Source: MFD04716-140 sp963703125
Lineage (GTDB): Bacteria > Bacteroidota > Bacteroidia > Flavobacteriales > Flavobacteriaceae
Assembly (NCBI GenBank): GCA_963703125.1
Contig: OY969790.1
Coordinates: forward strand, 2,170,001 to 2,234,000
Length of the DNA: 64,000 nt
Direction: 5' to 3'
Shown in pieces: positions 47,801 to 55,770 of this stretch. Every line of letters begins with the position of its first letter. Positions within the stretch are counted from its first letter, which is position 1. Made by a program: the position numbers and the translations under genes. Below the pieces are notes generated by a model that saw only the letters and a program-made list of their open reading frames with translations, ran no database searches and was not told the origin of the DNA.

Positions 47801-48787
47801 GAGCCATCCAATTGGGCAGTTGTCTATAAATCGTTACGGTCAGACCCCAAATTATCCTCCATGACCGATGCCATAGCGCATAAATTCGGAAATGTAGAAG
47901 TGACCAAGAAAATGTTGGCCGTTATACAAGATCCCAAAGCAAAAATCGAGGACAAAAAGAATGCGATTCGAGACTTGGCCGCACAACAAAATCCTGCATT
48001 GCAAACTGAGCTGCCAAAATTGTTGGAGAATCCCGATGTACGATTGGAGGCCATAAAGGCCATAGCTGCCTACGATGACCGAGAACTGGGGGAGGCCTTG
48101 TTCAAAAAATACCCGACCTTACCGACCAAAGAAAAGGAGGAGGCCATTATGACCATGGCTTCGAGGCCATTATATGGTCAGTTCTTGGGGGACGCCCTTA
48201 AAAAAGGTACCATACCCAAATCGGACATTCCGGCCCATGTAGTGCTGCAATTACGGGCCGTACTGGGCAATGGCTTTGTGGAAATCTGGGGTCCCATCGA
48301 TGATATTTCACAGAAGTTGCAGGTCGAGTACAAAAAATATCAAGGATTATTGACCGATGATGCCCTTGCCATGGCAAATGTCGCCAAGGGCAAGGAGGTC
48401 TTTCAACGAACCTGCGTCGCATGTCATATGCTTCATGGCGAAGGCGGTAAAATTGGGCCCGATCTAACAGGTTCCAACCGAACGAACATTACCTATTTAT
48501 TGAGCAATATACTGAACCCAAGCGGAGATGTGCAGGAAGATTATAAGCTGGTGGTGATAACCACCCAGGACGGTCGTACGTATAGTGGAAATGTGATTGC
48601 CGAAAATGACAGAAACTTGACTCTTCGTGTGGTAGGACAAGACCCCATTGCCATTAATAAGTCACAGATACGAACAAGGGACGTTTCCGAAAAATCCATG
48701 ATGCCGGAAGGCCTTCTGAACAACTTGACCAATAGCGAGGTACTGGACCTAATCGCATATTTAAAGAAACTGGAACCTTCCGTGTAG
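44894..48787 (+). CDS. DUF6807 (PmoA-like) / PVC-type dehydrogenase / cytochrome c fusion lipoprotein, 1297 aa
   Basis: Lipobox CLMAC (C17). Residues about 30-320 match DUF6807: FRPYIHPILAPGS, HHKHQTGLYWGFTRVNG and a DHSSNKDFPQPWRVDG block. Residues about 370-720 form a membrane-bound-dehydrogenase beta-propeller (AFCWDDRGRMWIAENRDYES, DTDHDGVADTKKIF, LHWGPDGWLYGLEG). A HEAT-like helical region (730-1130) follows. A C-terminal monohaem cytochrome c domain has CVACH (C1174, C1177, H1178), KIGPDLTGSNR and a Met ligand region. Such proteins are abundant in Planctomycetota and polysaccharide-degrading Bacteroidota and probably oxidise sugars in the periplasm. Substrate unknown. It stands alone, convergent with a small NTF2-like gene. 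Confidence 0.85.
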   Translation: MARILFLLIGLTCLMACKSKKEKELDSANSKTPSFHIEQTETEIRVFAESGTKALATQNAKPDFRPYIHPILAPGSNAELTQYSPGHHKHQTGLYWGFTRVNGTGAEPEELNEWFYNPNKPKDIQKKIGRDFFHYPDGDHWQKVSAEVLISEGEAVKWKTVYHMLDESKTPILKETQIWTFTEKDNKYLLSLDWEGEALTDLTFNEFDYGGLFLRMPWKEGIKGEVVNAARQKNEKAEGQRAMWVDAGMEIDGLDNWGHIAIFDHSSNKDFPQPWRVDGQLGIGPVPARMGDWQIKKGETKIFQHQIVAYSGELDDTKLDDLWGDYVGDKGMYNTASLWAIAKQEGRDAKLLSPKEAVEAMTIKEGYTVNAFASEPMITQPMAFCWDDRGRMWIAENRDYESRSEGFSSSGDSRILILEDTDHDGVADTKKIFLEGIPFPSAIAVGHGGVFIGAPPNLLFVPDKNSDDKADEKDAKVLLTGWGIRDRHETINSLHWGPDGWLYGLEGFATPSKIRKPKGEGRIYKHRDAFPDDLLEADGVDINGGVWRYHPLKDRFEAVAHGFSNPWGIDYDAKGQLFISACVIPHMFHIMQGGIYHRQGGQHFNPYVYEDIKTIVDHRHRSAHGGARIYQSDAFPADQQGLLFMANIHEHAVLSDILTPNGSGFTASHGEDFMMANNAQWVGFSMEVGPAGDLYVLDWHDAEICGDAVVNKDTGRVYRIMPEKSMAENWPGRFDDLNKKSDSELVELQLSKSNWHAQRARVILQYRASKKPLESVAVSRLKDILKNTKNEDTRLRALWSLQITNNISQDGLIRLLDDKDQYVRGWAIQFLVEDGQPSTKAIQKMTDMARNETSAVVRRYLTEALQRINEGERWAIAQYLVQFKEDADDPNIPLMLWFGIEPVIAKQPEKALVLAKESKIPSIVQKIARRLVDGNQMEKLIADIGQKSAVQSDLLSGMLAGLEGNMDVKEPSNWAVVYKSLRSDPKLSSMTDAIAHKFGNVEVTKKMLAVIQDPKAKIEDKKNAIRDLAAQQNPALQTELPKLLENPDVRLEAIKAIAAYDDRELGEALFKKYPTLPTKEKEEAIMTMASRPLYGQFLGDALKKGTIPKSDIPAHVVLQLRAVLGNGFVEIWGPIDDISQKLQVEYKKYQGLLTDDALAMANVAKGKEVFQRTCVACHMLHGEGGKIGPDLTGSNRTNITYLLSNILNPSGDVQEDYKLVVITTQDGRTYSGNVIAENDRNLTLRVVGQDPIAINKSQIRTRDVSEKSMMPEGLLNNLTNSEVLDLIAYLKKLEPSV

Positions 48788-48795
48788 TTCCCAAA

Positions 48796-49254
48796 TCAAT
48801 TAGTGGGAGCACTGGGCAGCATATTTCGGATAGCGGTAATCTTCCATTTTTGATCTTCCTTCACCACTATAAAGGTGCTCCACATTTTTCTATCGGTCCC
48901 ATCCGTATTTTGAATTTCGTAGCGGGCATCAACCAAGGCACTTATTGGATTTAGAAAGCGGATCGTTTCAATTTTTAGGGTCCGTGTCCCGGGATTGCTT
49001 TCGGAACTTTGCATCATTCCTTCCAAAGCTTCTTTTAGGCCTTTTCTCCATTTTCCCGAGGAAACCAATTGATCAATATCCTCGGTTAGAATGTTCTCTA
49101 AAATCGTTGAATCTTTTGCGGTTCTCGATGCTGAATACGTATCTATTAAAGTTTGAATTTCTTGCTCTTCTACTTTTGTAGAATTATGATTTTGACCATA
49201 GGTTAAATTGAAAGATATAAAACCAAATGTTAAGAGGACTAAAGTTCGTTTCAT
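48796..49254 (-). CDS. Secreted NTF2-like (DUF4440/SnoaL-type) protein, 152 aa
   Basis: Signal peptide (MKRTLVLLTFGFISFNLTYG, cleavage after YGQ) and a cone-shaped NTF2-like fold: IQTLIDTYSASRTAKDSTIL, then SALVDARYEIQNTDG and STFIVVKEDQKWKITAIRNM at the C-terminus. This closing segment is typical of DUF4440/SnoaL proteins. No catalytic residues assigned. Convergent with the cytochrome c gene, 8 bp apart. Function unknown. Confidence 0.78.
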   Translation of the reverse strand: MKRTLVLLTFGFISFNLTYGQNHNSTKVEEQEIQTLIDTYSASRTAKDSTILENILTEDIDQLVSSGKWRKGLKEALEGMMQSSESNPGTRTLKIETIRFLNPISALVDARYEIQNTDGTDRKMWSTFIVVKEDQKWKITAIRNMLPSAPTN

Positions 49255-49293
49255 AAGTTTATTTTTTGGTTCAAACCTTGTTTAAAACAAGTT

Positions 49294-49785
49294 TTACGGT
49301 TTATATAGTTCGGAAATCATAGTATAGTCAACGGAATCGTTTATTTCATAAAAATAACCCAATTGCCATTTTTGTGTGCTTTCTGCTTGTTTGTTTTTTG
49401 GTGTGTCCCAACTTGGATAGACCCGAAATGCCCTCTTTCCTTCTTTCTTATCCGTTGAGATGATGCCTTTTTTAATAAGTACGGATTTCGGAAAAACAAA
49501 TTGCCCAAACTTGTTTTTCGCTCGAACGTTCACAATATAAAAATCAATTCCGTCAGATACATTAAAAGGTTCAATCGGTCCGTTTCCATTTCGTTTCCAA
49601 AAGGTCACGAATTGACCAATTTTTTTGGGTGTAATTTTGGCATTTCTGCTTAGGATATCCAATCCGTTCAGTTTAAATCGGCATGCACCATATTCTTTAC
49701 TTTCTGGTTCTATTTTAAAGTCCGAAATTTCAAGAGAACATGTATCGTAGATTTCCTTTATGATTCGGGGGAGATGAATATCCAT
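49294..49785 (-). CDS. MepB-family protein, 163 aa
   Basis: Matches the MepB family by EYGACRFKLNG, KITPKKIGQFVTFWKRNGNG, DGIDFYIVNVRAKNKFGQFV, FPKSVLIKKGIIS and KEGKRAFRVYPSWD. MepB was named for its operon with the MepA multidrug pump in Staphylococcus aureus; its activity is unknown and no pump lies here. Cytoplasmic, no signal. A monocistronic accessory gene; scattered occurrence of the family would suit acquisition by transfer, but nothing in the flanks marks a mobile element. Confidence 0.8.
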   Translation of the reverse strand: MDIHLPRIIKEIYDTCSLEISDFKIEPESKEYGACRFKLNGLDILSRNAKITPKKIGQFVTFWKRNGNGPIEPFNVSDGIDFYIVNVRAKNKFGQFVFPKSVLIKKGIISTDKKEGKRAFRVYPSWDTPKNKQAESTQKWQLGYFYEINDSVDYTMISELYKP

Positions 49786-49849
49786 TTACTTTATCTGATT
49801 TTTGGCAGGTCGCATTCAGCTCCTATTACATCTAATCAAGGCTCTCTAG

Positions 49850-50263
49850 TTATTTCTTGGCCAGAAATTCCTTCGTTGTCAAAATTGGAATTTTAGAGTT
49901 TTTAAAATCCTTTTTGTTTCTCGTGATGATGATATCTATTTCGTTTTCAATGGCTGAATAGTATTGTAGTCCGTCTTCAAAATCCGGAAAGTCATCATCG
50001 CTTAGGGCAAGTTCTGTTATTTTGTCATCCAAACTCAATATTTCTACGAGAACTTTGAATTTCCTGAGAATCTCTTTCGCCTCCTTTACAGATTTAAGTT
50101 TTGTTAGAATATAGTTTGTATTGGCAAAGGTCAATGAAGAGATGGTCAATTTTAATTCCTTTTTGTCCGCAAGAGAAAACAGATTTGCGGCATCTTCATA
50201 GAATTTCTGTCTTTTGGATAGCAGGTCTATTATTACATTGGTATCAATTAAAAGACGGACCAT
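49850..50263 (-). CDS. PIN-domain ribonuclease toxin (VapC-like)
   Basis: 137 residues. PIN fold: LLIDTNVIIDLLSKRQ (first Asp, D7), a helical middle, DDDFPDFEDGLQYYSA (acidic site) and IIITRNKKDFKNSKIPILTT (final Asp block). VapC-type enzymes cleave tRNA or rRNA with Mg2+ and are held inactive by the partner antitoxin. Its ATG overlaps the stop of the upstream gene by one base (TAATG), the classic antitoxin-toxin order. Confidence 0.88.
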   Translation of the reverse strand: MVRLLIDTNVIIDLLSKRQKFYEDAANLFSLADKKELKLTISSLTFANTNYILTKLKSVKEAKEILRKFKVLVEILSLDDKITELALSDDDFPDFEDGLQYYSAIENEIDIIITRNKKDFKNSKIPILTTKEFLAKK

Positions 50264-50508
50264 TATTTGTACTTTTCGATCAGATAGTCCGTGTAGGATT
50301 CTTTAACGTCAAAATCATTATCCAGGGTGATCACACCACTTAGACTTTCAACCAAAGGGGTAATTTCGGATTCCTTTTTATTTTTTTTTGTCAAAGACGA
50401 CAAATAGGATTCGATTAATTTTGACAGACTTGTATCATTTGATTTGGCATACTTTTTAGCCTTTTCAATGATGGTATTGTCCAAACTTAAGGTGAGTTTT
50501 TTATCCAT
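50263..50508 (-). CDS. DUF6364-type ribbon-helix-helix antitoxin
   Basis: 81 residues from the ATG at 50508; an in-frame upstream Met at 50529 is less likely. The N-terminus MDKKLTLSLDNTIIEKAKKY then AKSNDTSLSKLIESYLSSLT is a ribbon-helix-helix DNA-binding segment, and the acidic C-terminus (LDNDFDVKESYTDYLIEKYK) would thread into the PIN toxin. Binds the operon promoter and neutralises the toxin. Overlaps the PIN gene by one base. Confidence 0.85.
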   Translation of the reverse strand: MDKKLTLSLDNTIIEKAKKYAKSNDTSLSKLIESYLSSLTKKNKKESEITPLVESLSGVITLDNDFDVKESYTDYLIEKYK

Positions 50509-50612
50509 CGAAAAAATATATACGTACAAAAATAATAAAATAGCACGTATAAATACATTTTATAAGCTCTTTTTTAATTCTGATCAATAAAAAACATAAA
50601 AAAGATCTCGTC

Positions 50613-52067
50613 CTATTTTAGAAGCTCCTTCCCTATACTCAGCACACTTTTAATCAGTTCATCAAAGTCGGCATTCGTAACCCGATGACTTGAAATCGCT
50701 ATGCGAATACAATACATCCCTTTTAGGGTTGTGTAACCGGGCAAAGCAATGCCGCGTTCTTCAAGCAATAATTTAATTTCTTTGTTCAAGGCATTTAGTT
50801 CCTCAAGGGATACATTTCCGGGATTGAAACGGAAACAGACTATGTCCATTCCAATAGGTGCCAAAAGCTCCAAATCGTCATGCCCATTTATCAAGTCGCC
50901 TAAATAATAGGCTTGCTCTACATTCCTAGAGATCATTCTACCAAAACGTTCACTCCCGTGTTCCTTTAGCGACATCCATACTTTTAAGGCATTGAACCTT
51001 CGCGAAAGTTGAAGTCCATATTCGCTGAACCAATCTTCACCAGAGGCCACTCCGCGCGTATTTTTTGCCAAATATTCCGGGATGAGCGAAAAGGTGTTTT
51101 TATGGCCCAACTTGTCCTTTAAGACCACGCAGCCCACCTCAAAGGGCATGTGCAGCCATTTGTGCAGGTCCAAGGCAACGGAGTCGGCTTTTTCAATTCC
51201 TTTTAATTGCGGTTTGATGGTATCTGACAACATGGCGATGGCACCAATGGCACCGTCTACATGAAACCAAAGATTTTCCTTTTGGCAGAGTTCGGCGATG
51301 GACTCCAAATCATCAATGGCTCCTGTATTCACCGTACCCGAGGTCCCAATAACACAAACGGGTCGCAGACCTGCTGCCTTGTCCAATTGTATTTGCTTTT
51401 TGAGGGCTTCTATATTGATCGTATAATCGTCATTGACCGCTATTTTTTTAAGGCTTTTGGTCCCCATGCCCAAAAGTTCTATCGCTTTGGTATTGCAGCT
51501 ATGAACTTCGGTGGAACCATAAAAAACCAGATTGTTTTCTTTGAGTCCTTCGACACGAATGTCATACCCCGCTTTTACATTACGGGCAACGGCCAATGCC
51601 ACAAAGTTGGCCATAGACCCGCCACTCACCAAAAGGCCACTGGCCGTTTGTGGAAATGCGATGATTTCCTTTATCCAGTTCACTACTTGTTCTTCCACTT
51701 TATGGCCTGCATGGTTGCCACCGCCCAAATTGGGGTTCAGTATGGAAGCCCAAAAATCGCCCATAACGCCCGAAATGGTACCATTGCCCATATACCAGGC
51801 CCAAAAACGGGGATGAATGTTGCCCATAGGGTAGGGCAATACGTTTTTTTGAAGGTCTGCAAAAACAGTTTCGGCATCACTGGGCTGTGTTGGCAAACCC
51901 GTTTTGAACGTATTCAGGACTTCCTCGGGCATTTCTTGCCAAATCTTACGATCCCGCACATTTTGGGTATAGTCAAAAGCTTCCTCTACCATTTTATGCA
52001 TGAGCACTTTGGATCGTTCCCAATCCTGGGGGTCCAAAGTTTCAAAATAATCAAAGGAATTTTTCAT
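50613..52067 (-). CDS. Pyridoxal-dependent group II decarboxylase (aromatic-L-amino-acid type)
   Basis: 484 residues from the ATG at 52067; the frame extends to 52103 without similarity. Group II decarboxylase features: IHPRFWAWYMGNGTISGVMG (79-98), TASGLLVSGGSMANFVAL, FYGSTEVHSCNTKAIELLG (His stacking on PLP), VIGTSGTVNTGAIDD, FHVDGAIGA and the PLP lysine K303 in ALDLHKWLHMPFE. Decarboxylates an aromatic amino acid or glutamate-like substrate; specificity unknown. A decayed copy of its first 35 codons lies 0.8 kb upstream (52836-52988), beyond the small barrel gene. Confidence 0.9.
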   Translation of the reverse strand: MKNSFDYFETLDPQDWERSKVLMHKMVEEAFDYTQNVRDRKIWQEMPEEVLNTFKTGLPTQPSDAETVFADLQKNVLPYPMGNIHPRFWAWYMGNGTISGVMGDFWASILNPNLGGGNHAGHKVEEQVVNWIKEIIAFPQTASGLLVSGGSMANFVALAVARNVKAGYDIRVEGLKENNLVFYGSTEVHSCNTKAIELLGMGTKSLKKIAVNDDYTINIEALKKQIQLDKAAGLRPVCVIGTSGTVNTGAIDDLESIAELCQKENLWFHVDGAIGAIAMLSDTIKPQLKGIEKADSVALDLHKWLHMPFEVGCVVLKDKLGHKNTFSLIPEYLAKNTRGVASGEDWFSEYGLQLSRRFNALKVWMSLKEHGSERFGRMISRNVEQAYYLGDLINGHDDLELLAPIGMDIVCFRFNPGNVSLEELNALNKEIKLLLEERGIALPGYTTLKGMYCIRIAISSHRVTNADFDELIKSVLSIGKELLK

Positions 52068-52185
52068 GTGTACGGAATATTTTCTTAAAGTTAATGGATT
52101 CAATTCACTCTATTTTTAAAGAAGGTAATTGATTAAAAAGAATGATAGGATACGATCTCCGGCATTCCATATCATTTCAAACTAT

Positions 52186-52827
52186 TTAGTTATTTATCAA
52201 ATTAAATTTTAAGCCCAAGTTTAAATTTAGTACGAACATCCCAGATGGATTGTTACTTCCAACAGCCCAAGGATTCGAAAGGAAAATCATTTCAGGAGTT
52301 GTCGAAACGAAAACGGAAACGGCATCGCTAAAAACACTGTGTTCATAGGCAAGTAAAACACCAATTCCAATCTTGTTATTTTCCCAATATTGAGTATTAA
52401 ACTCATTATATTCATTCTCCCCTACGATTCTTTGGTTTACGAATTCTTTAATTTTAAAGTAATTGATTCCAAAACTGGGCCCTATAAAAAAGCTTGATTT
52501 TTCTTTTTTAAGTACAGCAAAGGAAATGTCTGCAGATAAAACAATTCTTTGGTTTGCAGGTTCAACCACCCGGTTATAATTCCGTCCATCGGTACTTGAA
52601 AAGAAGGAATAGTTGTAGTCCGAATTGTAAAAACTTTGAGCGAATGAAAGCCCAAGTTTACTTTTTAAATTCAGGAGTTGGTAGTACCCTATTTCATAGC
52701 CAATGTTATTTTTGAATTTATTGTAACTGCTGGGAGAAAATAGTGTAGAAATGGTAATCTCTTGTGCCCTAACTAAGCCATGACCTGATAAAAAAAGTAC
52801 TGCGATGAATAAAAATCTTTTTTTCAT
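52186..52827 (-). CDS. Predicted outer-membrane beta-barrel protein, 213 aa
   Basis: Signal peptide (MKKRFLFIAVLFLSGHGLVRA, cleavage before QEI). The mature part is made of alternating amphipathic strands (NNIGYEIGYYQLLNLKSKLG, SSFFIGPSFGINYFKIKEF, KIGIGVLLAYEHSVFSDAVS) and ends in LNLNLGLKFNLINN, as in small porin-like or OmpW-type barrels. No named family recognised. It lies between the decarboxylase and the decarboxylase relic, so it may have been inserted within or carried with a duplication. Confidence 0.7.
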   Translation of the reverse strand: MKKRFLFIAVLFLSGHGLVRAQEITISTLFSPSSYNKFKNNIGYEIGYYQLLNLKSKLGLSFAQSFYNSDYNYSFFSSTDGRNYNRVVEPANQRIVLSADISFAVLKKEKSSFFIGPSFGINYFKIKEFVNQRIVGENEYNEFNTQYWENNKIGIGVLLAYEHSVFSDAVSVFVSTTPEMIFLSNPWAVGSNNPSGMFVLNLNLGLKFNLINN

Positions 52828-52835
52828 ACAAGTTT

Positions 52836-52988
52836 TTATTCGATGAGTCTTGTGGGCAAAAATGCAAAATGATTACGAACGATTTTGGTTTTGTCAAAAG
52901 TTGTATCTGCCATTTTATGTATTGGCACTTTGGATCGTTCCCAATACTGGGGGTCCAAAGTTTCAAAATAGTCGGTTTGTAAGTCCAT
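52836..52988 (-). pseudogene. Relic of the 5' end of a decarboxylase gene
   Basis: A 50-codon frame whose start (MDLQTDYFETLDPQYWERSK, then VPIHKMADTTFD) matches the N-terminus of the decarboxylase at 50613-52067 (MKNSFDYFETLDPQDWERSK, then VLMHKMVEEAFD). DNA identity is strong over about 90 bp (52882-52972 versus 51961-52052) and then lost. The remainder has no decarboxylase similarity and stops early. It is the remnant of a duplicated copy after deletion or gene replacement. Too short to be an enzyme. Confidence 0.75.
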
Positions 52989-53078
52989 CAAATGCTTTTT
53001 TTAGCCTTTCCGAAGGTACTACAAAACCCTAAAATAATGGGGAAAATCTAAAGTGAAAGTGATTTTTTGGCTTGAAAC

Positions 53079-53504
53079 TTAAGCAGCTGTTCGCTCTTTA
53101 TTTTTCGAAAGCCTTTCGTCCAAACTCCAACTTCCCGGACCCTGAAAGAAGAAAACCAATCCAAGCAAAACAAATAGGAAAGGGTGCTGGTCCTCGTACC
53201 AAAAACGGCCCTGGCCCACGAAAAAAGTGATAAATAAAAAAGTAAATATCGTAATCAAAGACCCCAATCGGGTATAGAGCCCCAATAACAATGAAATACC
53301 GGCGACCAGTTCGGCGGACTTGCCCACATACACTTTCAGCAAGGCACCGGAACCTTTAAAGGTATCCCAATTGGCGTACTCGTGCATGAGCTTTGAATTA
53401 AAAACTTCCTGTCCATGATAAATAAGCAACAACCCGAGCACCATACGTATGACTGCCATGCCCTTTTTTTGGCTATTTGCAGAACCGATCCATAAGTTTT
53501 TCAT
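53079..53504 (-). CDS. DoxX-family membrane protein
   Basis: 141 residues, four transmembrane helices. DoxX pattern: AVIRMVLGLLLIYHGQEVFN, VYVGKSAELVAGISLLLGLY, then TRLGSLITIFTFLFITFFVG and FVLLGLVFFFQGPGSWSLDE. DoxX-type proteins belong to a broad family of small integral membrane proteins, some linked to quinone or redox chemistry. Role here unknown. Monocistronic. Confidence 0.88.
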   Translation of the reverse strand: MKNLWIGSANSQKKGMAVIRMVLGLLLIYHGQEVFNSKLMHEYANWDTFKGSGALLKVYVGKSAELVAGISLLLGLYTRLGSLITIFTFLFITFFVGQGRFWYEDQHPFLFVLLGLVFFFQGPGSWSLDERLSKNKERTAA

Positions 53505-53597
53505 GAATATTTTAATAGTTTGATTATGAAACCCGAAGAGCTTCTGTAGGGCATTTTTTCCTTAATCCTAAATTAGTTAATAAGTTTGGGTTTCCTT

Positions 53598-54377
53598 TCA
53601 ATCCCAAAATTCGGTCTTTGAGCCCTTGGTAATATTGAATTTCCGAAAATATTTGGTATTTGATTTATCTTTGGTCACCTCGTCAATTAACTCCTGAATT
53701 TCTTCCTCGGTGAACTGAGTAAGATAGCATTTCGCTGCTGCCAACATCTTTTGCTCATCTTCATCCGAATAATCAATTCTTAAATTCAGGTATTGGTTGT
53801 CCACATAACCCAATTCACCATCTTCTACCACGTCTTCTTTTATGTCTACGGGGAAGTATAATGGGTACTTTTCCACCCAGCCTTCTCTAAGCAATAACTC
53901 GGTCACCACGGCACCGGTTACGATATGTTCGGAATGACCATACTCACCATCGGGACCAAATGTTATTAAAACATCTGGTTGGAGTTTCTCAATATAACTT
54001 TTAAGCTCCTCTATAAATTTTTTACGCCCATTGAGATAGGCACGAACCCCAAATTTTGTGTCGAGCCTGTCAATGTGTAAGTAGACTGGTGGATTTATCC
54101 CTAATTTTTCACAAGCACAAATAGTTTCTTTTTGTCTAAGCATACCCAACGAATCACCCGATGGAATGGTTGTCACTCTAGTGCCATCTTTGCCATCTGT
54201 CGCGATTAGGATATGAACATCGTGGCCGAGTCGCGCATATTTTGCTAGTACATGACCTATCATATTTTCGTCGTCCGGGTGTGGGAAAACACCAAGGATT
54301 TTTTTACTTTTTGTTTGCCCGTTGACGAAATTCGCGGATATCAAGCAGCAGATTGTCAAAATAATCGTAAACTTCAT
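53598..54377 (-). CDS. Secreted PIG-L/LmbE-family deacetylase
   Basis: 259 residues with a signal peptide (cleavage after FVNGQ). LmbE-like Zn site: ILGVFPHPDDENMIGHVLAK (His and two Asp near residue 33) and EYGHSEHIVTGAVVTELLL (second His pair near 146). Family enzymes remove N-acetyl groups from sugars such as GlcNAc-inositol or GlcNAc-lipid. The exported form probably acts on glycans outside the cytoplasm; substrate unknown. Follows a lipoprotein gene by 42 bp, so may be co-transcribed with it. Confidence 0.9.
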   Translation of the reverse strand: MKFTIILTICCLISANFVNGQTKSKKILGVFPHPDDENMIGHVLAKYARLGHDVHILIATDGKDGTRVTTIPSGDSLGMLRQKETICACEKLGINPPVYLHIDRLDTKFGVRAYLNGRKKFIEELKSYIEKLQPDVLITFGPDGEYGHSEHIVTGAVVTELLLREGWVEKYPLYFPVDIKEDVVEDGELGYVDNQYLNLRIDYSDEDEQKMLAAAKCYLTQFTEEEIQELIDEVTKDKSNTKYFRKFNITKGSKTEFWD

Positions 54378-54419
54378 GATGCTCTTTTAATTTTAATTTA
54401 TTGCCAGTATTCTTTTAAT

Positions 54420-55136
54420 TCACACATTACTATCCAAAAATATTTTCCAGTCGCCGTTGGGCTGTTTTTGCCAGACGAGAATGTACTTCCCATTATAGGA
54501 GCCTTTGCACTGCCCTATTTCAAAGGCAATGTTGCTATTCACCACTTTTATGATGGAAGGTTTTAAGGTGAGCATATAATTGGGATCGTTCATATAGCCA
54601 TATTCTTTTACCAGATCGGCGGTTCCTGTGATCAGAGGTTTGTGGTTAAAATAAAGGGCATCAGCGGTATACAATTGGGTCACCAGGCTTTCGGCATTGT
54701 GGGCATTGCAGAGCTGTATCCATAAATTTCTTTTTTTGGTTATTTGGGTGGTGTCCAATTTTGCGGCATCGTTGGTATGCTCAGCATCATATTCAAACAC
54801 TCGCAACCCGTTTTCCCAAATGACCAACTGAACGTATTCCTTTGACGCGTCAGTTTTGTATTGGTTGAGTTCATAGACAATGCCCCGGTCTTTGTTCGCT
54901 TCTGTTTTAAATATTGACTTAGAAGAAATCTCGGGGTCTTTTTGATTTTCAGAATACGTCGCAATTTCTGCTGCACGGTTTAAAACGCTATCACTAACGG
55001 TAATTTTGAATGCATTTTCGGTATAAATAGGTTTTGGCGTAGTGTTGGTGGGACTTTGTTTTTTATCACCCGCTTTTTCTTTGCATGCCACAAACAGCAA
55101 TAAAAGGATTGATAGAACTGCTATTTTGAAATTCAT
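54420..55136 (-). CDS. NTF2-like (DUF4440/SnoaL-type) lipoprotein, 238 aa
   Basis: Lipobox LLFVAC (C18). The N-terminal half (45-130) is unassigned. The C-terminal half has an NTF2-like fold: LCNAHNAESLVTQLYTADAL, NHKPLITGTADLVKEYGYM, and YILVWQKQPNGDWKIFLDSN. No active-site residues assigned. Probably periplasmic. Upstream of the PIG-L gene in the same direction. Confidence 0.72.
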   Translation of the reverse strand: MNFKIAVLSILLLLFVACKEKAGDKKQSPTNTTPKPIYTENAFKITVSDSVLNRAAEIATYSENQKDPEISSKSIFKTEANKDRGIVYELNQYKTDASKEYVQLVIWENGLRVFEYDAEHTNDAAKLDTTQITKKRNLWIQLCNAHNAESLVTQLYTADALYFNHKPLITGTADLVKEYGYMNDPNYMLTLKPSIIKVVNSNIAFEIGQCKGSYNGKYILVWQKQPNGDWKIFLDSNV

Positions 55137-55287
55137 TTTATGGTAAACGACGGCTTAAGGGTTAGGTTCTTATACGCTATGGAAAACTCTATAGGTCTTT
55201 CGGCTATATAACTAAGTTAATAAAAAGGGAGAACTTAAGTTTAGAAAATCCGCCAAAATGGATTAAACGCGCTGCTTTAAAACTTTT

Positions 55288-55770
55288 TTAAAGGTCTAAA
55301 ATTCCAAAAACTTCTGAAAAAGGGATATCTATATTGATAATATCAAATTTGGGATTTAGTCCTTTTTTAAGTAGAGCCAAGGTACTTGTAGACCGAACAT
55401 CTGATGTTACAAAATGTCTTATTGTCTTATCAATATCGGCTTGTGCGAAAAGCTTTGAGTCATTCGGTATAATTGCTCGAGGGTGGAGACTTGTTAAACT
55501 AACTTTGTTTTCTGTAAATATTATATTGGCAAATTCACCTGCTCTTTGCGCTTCTTTAAGGTTGAATGGTAATATTTGAATATTTGCGATAGGCAAGTCT
55601 TCTAATTTTCCCAATACGCAGTACTCCGCAATTGTTATGGTTGAGACTTTTAGTTTTATTTCATTTTCAAGGAAGTATTTGTAATATCCGAGCGCATTCA
55701 GGTGAAGCTTGTCCTCGTCATTGAGCAGGCGGATAAAAAAACTGGTATCAAGTAAGACACTATGCTTCAT
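55288..55770 (-). CDS. PIN-domain protein, toxin-like
   Basis: 160 residues from the ATG at 55770 (a GTG two codons upstream is possible). PIN features: SVLLDTSFFIRLLNDED (D9), STITIAEYCVLGKLED (conserved Glu), and a late acidic block IPNDSKLFAQADIDKTIRHF then VTSDVRSTS. The spacing suits a Mg2+-dependent RNase, longer than the usual VapC. It overlaps the upstream 259-residue gene by 11 bp, so they are translated together. Inferred: toxin or effector of a two-gene module. Confidence 0.78.
   Translation of the reverse strand: MKHSVLLDTSFFIRLLNDEDKLHLNALGYYKYFLENEIKLKVSTITIAEYCVLGKLEDLPIANIQILPFNLKEAQRAGEFANIIFTENKVSLTSLHPRAIIPNDSKLFAQADIDKTIRHFVTSDVRSTSTLALLKKGLNPKFDIINIDIPFSEVFGILDL

Noticed and set aside
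49277..49291. 15-bp palindrome CTTGTTT-A-AAACAAG after mepB as a terminator
   Set aside because: Weak AT-rich stem with no T tract in the mepB direction; not enough to call.
49850..50508. PIN/DUF6364 pair as a novel system
   Set aside because: It fits the known VapBC-type organisation (RHH antitoxin first, one-base overlap), so it is annotated but not novel.
51261..52088. 275-codon plus-strand frame opposite the decarboxylase gene
   Set aside because: Antisense shadow of a well-conserved enzyme; no domain, Cys/His/Phe-rich composition and no promoter.
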